Below are positions 6,077 through 8,812 of a DNA stretch of 8,812 bases, piece by piece. Location of the stretch: positions 1 through 8,812 of the forward strand of contig JACRMD010000331.1 of the NCBI GenBank assembly GCA_016215085.1. Reading direction: 5' to 3'. Each line of letters begins with the position of its first letter. Position 1 is the first letter of the stretch. The notes under the pieces were generated by a model. That model worked only from the letters and a program-made list of their open reading frames with translations, did not search any database and had not been told where the DNA came from. Position numbers and translations under genes: made by a program. Source of the stretch: Solirubrobacterales bacterium. GTDB lineage: Bacteria > Actinomycetota > Thermoleophilia > Solirubrobacterales > Solirubrobacteraceae.

Positions 6077-7849
6077 TCAGCGCAGGGTCAGACGCCGCGC
6101 GGCCCGTCCGGCTCGCTCGCCGCCGTGCGCGACGAGCCGGAGCTGGATGTGCCGGTGCGTTCGCAGTGCGCGGCGTCCGGCGGCCGTGAGCGGGACGTCG
6201 ACCCAGCGTGCCCGCCCCGCGCGGAGGCCGACCACCCGGGTGGCCAGCCGCACGCCCCGGTGGAGCGCGGTGACCCGGACCCTTCCGGTGCGCTCCGACA
6301 GCAGCCGGACGCGCAAGGCACCGCGGCGCAGCGCTCCCTTGCGAGACGATCCGGCGCGGGCGGACAGCCTGGCGCCACCGCGCGGGGCGGGCGGCGTCGC
6401 GCCGCGGGCGCAGGGCCCGAGCGCGTCGGCCACGGCGCGGTACATCGCGTTCCACTCCTTGGCGTGGAACTCGGTGGCGAAGCCGTAGGCCGCCGGGTCG
6501 TTCGCCGGCCCGTCGCCGGGGCGCGTGTCGAGCCCGAAGGCGTGGGAGAGCCGCACCCCGACGAGGCAGTGGTCGGGAGCGACGGAGATCTTGTTGCCCT
6601 GGAAGCCCGACGCCTGGAACGAGCCCGGGATGGGTCCCATCCAGGTCTGGTAGCCGTAGGCGCCCTTCGGGGCGTCCAGGAGCGTCGTCATCTGCTGGAT
6701 CCAGGCCGCGGGCAGGACCTGCCGGCCCTCGGGTGTGCGGCCGCCGTTGCGCAGCAGCTCGCCGAAGCGGGCCAGGTCGAACACGCGCGAGTAGAGCCCC
6801 TGCGAGGCGATCGCGTCACCGACCCGATCGGTGAGCATCCGCGCGTCGCCGGCCATCCCCGCCGGCTGCCAGAGCTTCTCGGAGATGATCTCGTTGAAGG
6901 GCTTGCCGTACACCTTCTCGGTCAGCCACGCCAGCACCTGGGTCGCACCGCTGTTGTACCGCCACTTCGTGCCCGGCGCGGTCTCCTTCGGCAGCGCCTT
7001 GAGGAACGCGTTGCGCCCCTGCCCGAGCTGCCCCTCGGTCACCAGGTCGAGCGCCGCCTGCACCCACTCCTGCACCTGCGTGTTGCGTGCCAGCACCGGA
7101 TCGTCCTCGTCCCAGAAGACGCCCGATCGCATCTGCAGCACGTCCACGATCCGGGCGCCTTCCCAGGCCGTGCCCCGCAACTCGGGGATGTAGGCCTCGA
7201 TCCGATCCTGCACCGAGCGGAGCCGCCCCTCGGCGACGGCGATCCCGACGACCGCCGCGACGAACGTCTTGGTCACCGACCACGGCTGGTGGCGGACGTC
7301 GGCGCTCCAGCCGTTCTCGTAGAAGTCGGCGACGACCGCGCCGTCGCGGACGAAGGCCACGATGTCGGTCTCGGTCGTCCGCAGGAACTCACGCACCGTC
7401 TTCTTGCGCCCGTGCCAGTCGTAGGTCACGGCCGAGAGATCGCGCTCGCGGCGCGGCAGGCTGGACACGTACGGTCCGTCGGCCACCGGCGCGGTCGGCA
7501 GGAAGGCCTCGGGCTTGACCACGTCGATCGGCGTCGGAAGGGTCACGGACCCCGATTGCAGGAGGTTGTCGACCGCCGCGACCCAGAAGCTGGGATCCAG
7601 CGCCACCTCGGTCCTGCCCGCGGCAAGCTCGGCCAGGCCGGGGACGTTGAACAGCGGATCGATCTCACCCGCCGGACCGAGCCGCAGCTTGGCCCCCGGA
7701 ATGTTGCCCACGATCGTTCGTGCGACCTCGAGCCGCTTGGCGTCGAGCGCCGCGCGCGACGGCCCTGCTGCCCCCGCTGCGCCCGGAGCGACTGCGCATG
7801 CGACGAGGAGCGATGCGGTAGCAAGTCGGCGGATGGTGCTCGAGGCCAT
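6077..7849 (-). CDS. Exported beta-lactamase-like serine hydrolase (class C / NylB-EstB type)
   Basis: A 590-residue member of the serine beta-lactamase/penicillin-recognising superfamily, closest in style to 6-aminohexanoate-dimer hydrolase (NylB) and EstB esterases. The signal peptide is MASSTIRRLATASLLVACAV, with cleavage near GAAGA. About 130 residues precede the catalytic domain. The nucleophile motif is S191-V-T-K194 in QPWSVTKTF. The second motif is Y298-N-S in KWRYNSGATQ, followed by WLTEKVYGKPFNEII and LWQPAGM. The third is S414-G-F-Q-G-N419, where beta-lactamases have KTG. From about residue 488 an Arg/Ala-rich extension of 100 residues follows (GALRRGALRVRLLSERTGRV, ending RRLTLR). 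Typical family members end before this. Class membership does not imply antibiotic resistance; an esterase, amidase or peptidase role is more likely. The start ATG at 7849 is set by the signal peptide; no Shine-Dalgarno is visible. The stop faces the GH31 stop across 18 bases. Confidence 0.87.
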   Translation of the reverse strand: MASSTIRRLATASLLVACAVAPGAAGAAGPSRAALDAKRLEVARTIVGNIPGAKLRLGPAGEIDPLFNVPGLAELAAGRTEVALDPSFWVAAVDNLLQSGSVTLPTPIDVVKPEAFLPTAPVADGPYVSSLPRRERDLSAVTYDWHGRKKTVREFLRTTETDIVAFVRDGAVVADFYENGWSADVRHQPWSVTKTFVAAVVGIAVAEGRLRSVQDRIEAYIPELRGTAWEGARIVDVLQMRSGVFWDEDDPVLARNTQVQEWVQAALDLVTEGQLGQGRNAFLKALPKETAPGTKWRYNSGATQVLAWLTEKVYGKPFNEIISEKLWQPAGMAGDARMLTDRVGDAIASQGLYSRVFDLARFGELLRNGGRTPEGRQVLPAAWIQQMTTLLDAPKGAYGYQTWMGPIPGSFQASGFQGNKISVAPDHCLVGVRLSHAFGLDTRPGDGPANDPAAYGFATEFHAKEWNAMYRAVADALGPCARGATPPAPRGGARLSARAGSSRKGALRRGALRVRLLSERTGRVRVTALHRGVRLATRVVGLRAGRARWVDVPLTAAGRRALRTHRHIQLRLVAHGGERAGRAARRLTLR

Positions 7850-7903
7850 GGGGGTCGCAACGGAACAGGCGTGCGAATCTTGCGCCGCCGCGGGGGTGCC
7901 GGC
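7850..7903. promoter_or_regulatory. Short divergent spacer between the serine hydrolase and SDR genes
   Basis: Only 54 bases separate the two start codons, so the two promoters must overlap each other or lie partly in coding DNA. A G-run (7892-7896) about seven bases before the SDR ATG may act as a weak RBS. No clear promoter boxes are seen. Confidence 0.35.
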
Positions 7904-8560
7904 ATGAGCGACGGCGGCGCGCTCTTCGTCGTCGGCGCCGGGCCGGGGGTCGGCACCGCGGTCGCGCGGCGCTTCGGCGCCGCGGGCCATCCCGTGGGAC
8001 TGGTCGCGCGCAACGCCGACCGGTTGCGCACCACGACGGAGCAGCTCGCGGCCGGCGGCGTCCGCTCCGCGTTCGCCCTCGCCGACGTGCGCGACCCCGA
8101 CGCGGTCCGCGCCGCCATCGACGAGCTCGAGGACCGGCTCGGCCCCGCCGAGGCGCTGTGCGTCAGCCCGCTGCCGGACGTCGGGACCATCAAGCCCGTC
8201 GAGGACACCACGGCCGAGGACCTGCGCGACGCGCTGGCCCTCGGCGTCGTCGGGACGACCGCCGCGGTCGGCCGCGTGCTGCCCGCCATGCGCGCCGCCG
8301 GTCGCGGAGCGCTGCTGTTCACGACCGGGTCCGCGGCGCTCACGCCGACGGCGGCGCGGGCGTCCAGCGGCATCGTCAACGCCGCGCAGTCCGCCTACTT
8401 CCGCATGCTGCACGACCGGCTCGGCGCCGAGGGCATCTACGCGCTGCACGCGGTCATCGTCGGCCCCATCGGGTCCGGCGGCCACGACCCCGCCGACGTC
8501 GCCGCGGCGATCTGGGACGCGGCGGCGCGCCGGGCCGACGCCCAGATCGTGATCCGCTGA
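7904..8560 (+). CDS. Atypical short-chain dehydrogenase/reductase (SDR) family protein lacking the YxxxK motif
   Basis: A 218-residue Rossmann-fold protein of the SDR superfamily, probably cytoplasmic. The dinucleotide-binding loop is GAGPGVG (11-17) instead of TGxxxGxG. The second strand ends in LVARNADRL; the Arg suggests NADP(H). ADVRDPDAV fits the adenine-contact Asp after strand 4. The core continues with TTGSAA, whose S143 matches the catalytic Ser. Where Tyr-x-x-x-Lys is expected, the helix reads S155-G-I-V-N159 (ASSGIVNAAQSAYFRML), so both catalytic residues are replaced. A group of short SDR-like proteins with GAGPGxG and no Tyr/Lys is known, so this is probably not a decayed gene: the frame is intact and codon use is normal. 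Function is unknown; it may bind a nucleotide without classical redox catalysis. An in-frame GTG at 7871 would add 11 Arg/Gly-rich residues and is less likely. Confidence 0.82.
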   Translation: MSDGGALFVVGAGPGVGTAVARRFGAAGHPVGLVARNADRLRTTTEQLAAGGVRSAFALADVRDPDAVRAAIDELEDRLGPAEALCVSPLPDVGTIKPVEDTTAEDLRDALALGVVGTTAAVGRVLPAMRAAGRGALLFTTGSAALTPTAARASSGIVNAAQSAYFRMLHDRLGAEGIYALHAVIVGPIGSGGHDPADVAAAIWDAAARRADAQIVIR

Positions 8561-8580
8561 GCGCGCACATCAAGCGCAGC

Positions 8581-8592
8581 GTTCCGGGGAAC
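8581..8592. repeat. 12-base inverted repeat upstream of the CsbD-family gene
   Basis: GTTCC-gg-GGAAC forms a perfect 5-base inverted repeat with a 2-base centre, in the 76-base gap between the SDR stop and the CsbD start. It could be an operator. Alternatively, its GGAAC half could be the -35 of an ECF-type sigma factor, but no matching -10 is evident at the usual spacing. It is too short for a strong terminator and lacks a T-run. Confidence 0.35.
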
Positions 8593-8619
8593 GCCCACGT
8601 CACACCGCAGACCACCAGT

Positions 8620-8626
8620 GGAAGGA
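8620..8626 (+). promoter_or_regulatory. Ribosome binding site of the CsbD-family gene
   Basis: GGAAGGA lies 10 bases before the ATG at 8637. It is the clearest stand-alone Shine-Dalgarno on the plus strand of the window and fixes this start. Confidence 0.6.
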
Positions 8627-8636
8627 CGCAAGCGAC

Positions 8637-8812
8637 ATGGGTGACGGCACGACCGACAAGCTGAAGGGCCGCGTCAAGGAGGCCGGTGGCGACCTCACCG
8701 GCGACCGGGAGCTCAAGAACGAGGGCAAGGTCGACCGCGCGAGCGGCTCGGTCAAGGACGCGGTCGGCGACGCCGCCGACAAGGTCAAGGGCGTCGTCTG
8801 CAAGGACCGCGA
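8637..8812 (+). CDS. CsbD-family stress-response protein (runs off right edge)
   Basis: From the ATG, 58 codons run to the window edge without a stop. The protein is small, hydrophilic and rich in Lys, Asp, Gly and Ala. It shows the CsbD pattern: DKLKGRVKEAGGDLTGD, then LKNEGKVDRASGSVKDAVGD. Family members are usually about 55-70 residues, so only the last few are likely missing. CsbD-like proteins are strongly induced in general stress (sigma-B control in Bacillus subtilis), but their molecular role is unknown. A Cys near the end (VVCKDR) is uncommon in this otherwise Cys-free family, as far as I recall. It follows the SDR gene on the same strand, but the 76-base gap with its own RBS and inverted repeat suggests a separate promoter. 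Confidence 0.88.
   Translation, partial: MGDGTTDKLKGRVKEAGGDLTGDRELKNEGKVDRASGSVKDAVGDAADKVKGVVCKDR

Noticed and set aside
6077..7849. Antibiotic-resistance beta-lactamase
   Set aside because: SxxK and YxS-type motifs and SGFQGN instead of KTG fit the NylB/EstB esterase-amidase group better. No resistance context is present.
6125..7903. Open frame extending the SDR gene upstream on the plus strand
   Set aside because: It is antisense to the serine hydrolase. The Rossmann fold starts right after the ATG at 7904, and nothing recognisable precedes it.
7850..8485. N-terminal extension of the serine hydrolase into the SDR region
   Set aside because: The frame is open, but a classic signal peptide begins at 7849 and the extension is antisense to the SDR.
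1..8812. Mobile element, CRISPR, defence island or biosynthetic cluster
   Set aside because: I saw no transposase, integrase, repeat array, nuclease pair, tRNA or change in base composition. The genes look like independent chromosomal loci.

Overview
The window is very GC-rich (by eye over 70 %), with codon third positions almost all G or C. It reads as a chromosomal piece of a high-GC actinobacterium. The best guess is the class Thermoleophilia (Solirubrobacterales, such as Conexibacter or relatives). That guess rests on an Mce-type YrbE permease pair, an exported LVIVD-repeat protein, and two exported enzymes with Arg-rich C-terminal domains of a kind I recall from that group. This is inference from protein style, not from a marker gene.

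Layout from left to right. Positions 1-1025 (minus strand) hold the start of a lipid-import operon: two MlaE/YrbE-type ABC permeases with an ATGA overlap, running out of the left edge. A divergent intergenic region follows, then a DUF2236/MpaB-like oxygenase on the plus strand (1210-2007). It converges, with a 4-base gap, on an exported LVIVD-repeat beta-propeller protein (minus, 2012-3451). From a 120-base divergent spacer a secreted GH31 glycosidase runs rightwards (3572-6058). It converges, with an 18-base gap, on an exported class-C beta-lactamase-like serine hydrolase (minus, 6077-7849). A 54-base divergent spacer leads to an atypical short-chain dehydrogenase/reductase homologue (7904-8560). 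A CsbD-family stress protein begins at 8637 and reaches the right edge.

Apart from the permease pair there is no clear operon: strand order is - - + - + - + +, and most genes look separately transcribed. Common themes are export (three of the seven genes whose start is in view carry signal peptides) and lipid or envelope chemistry (permeases, MpaB-type oxygenase). I see no RNA gene, insertion sequence, CRISPR array, phage gene or toxin-antitoxin pair. No stretch over 300 bases lacks a gene. The region looks like ordinary chromosome. The most notable points are the lineage-style C-terminal domains on two unrelated secreted enzymes, an SDR homologue that has lost its catalytic Tyr and Lys, and a His/Cys-rich propeller protein.
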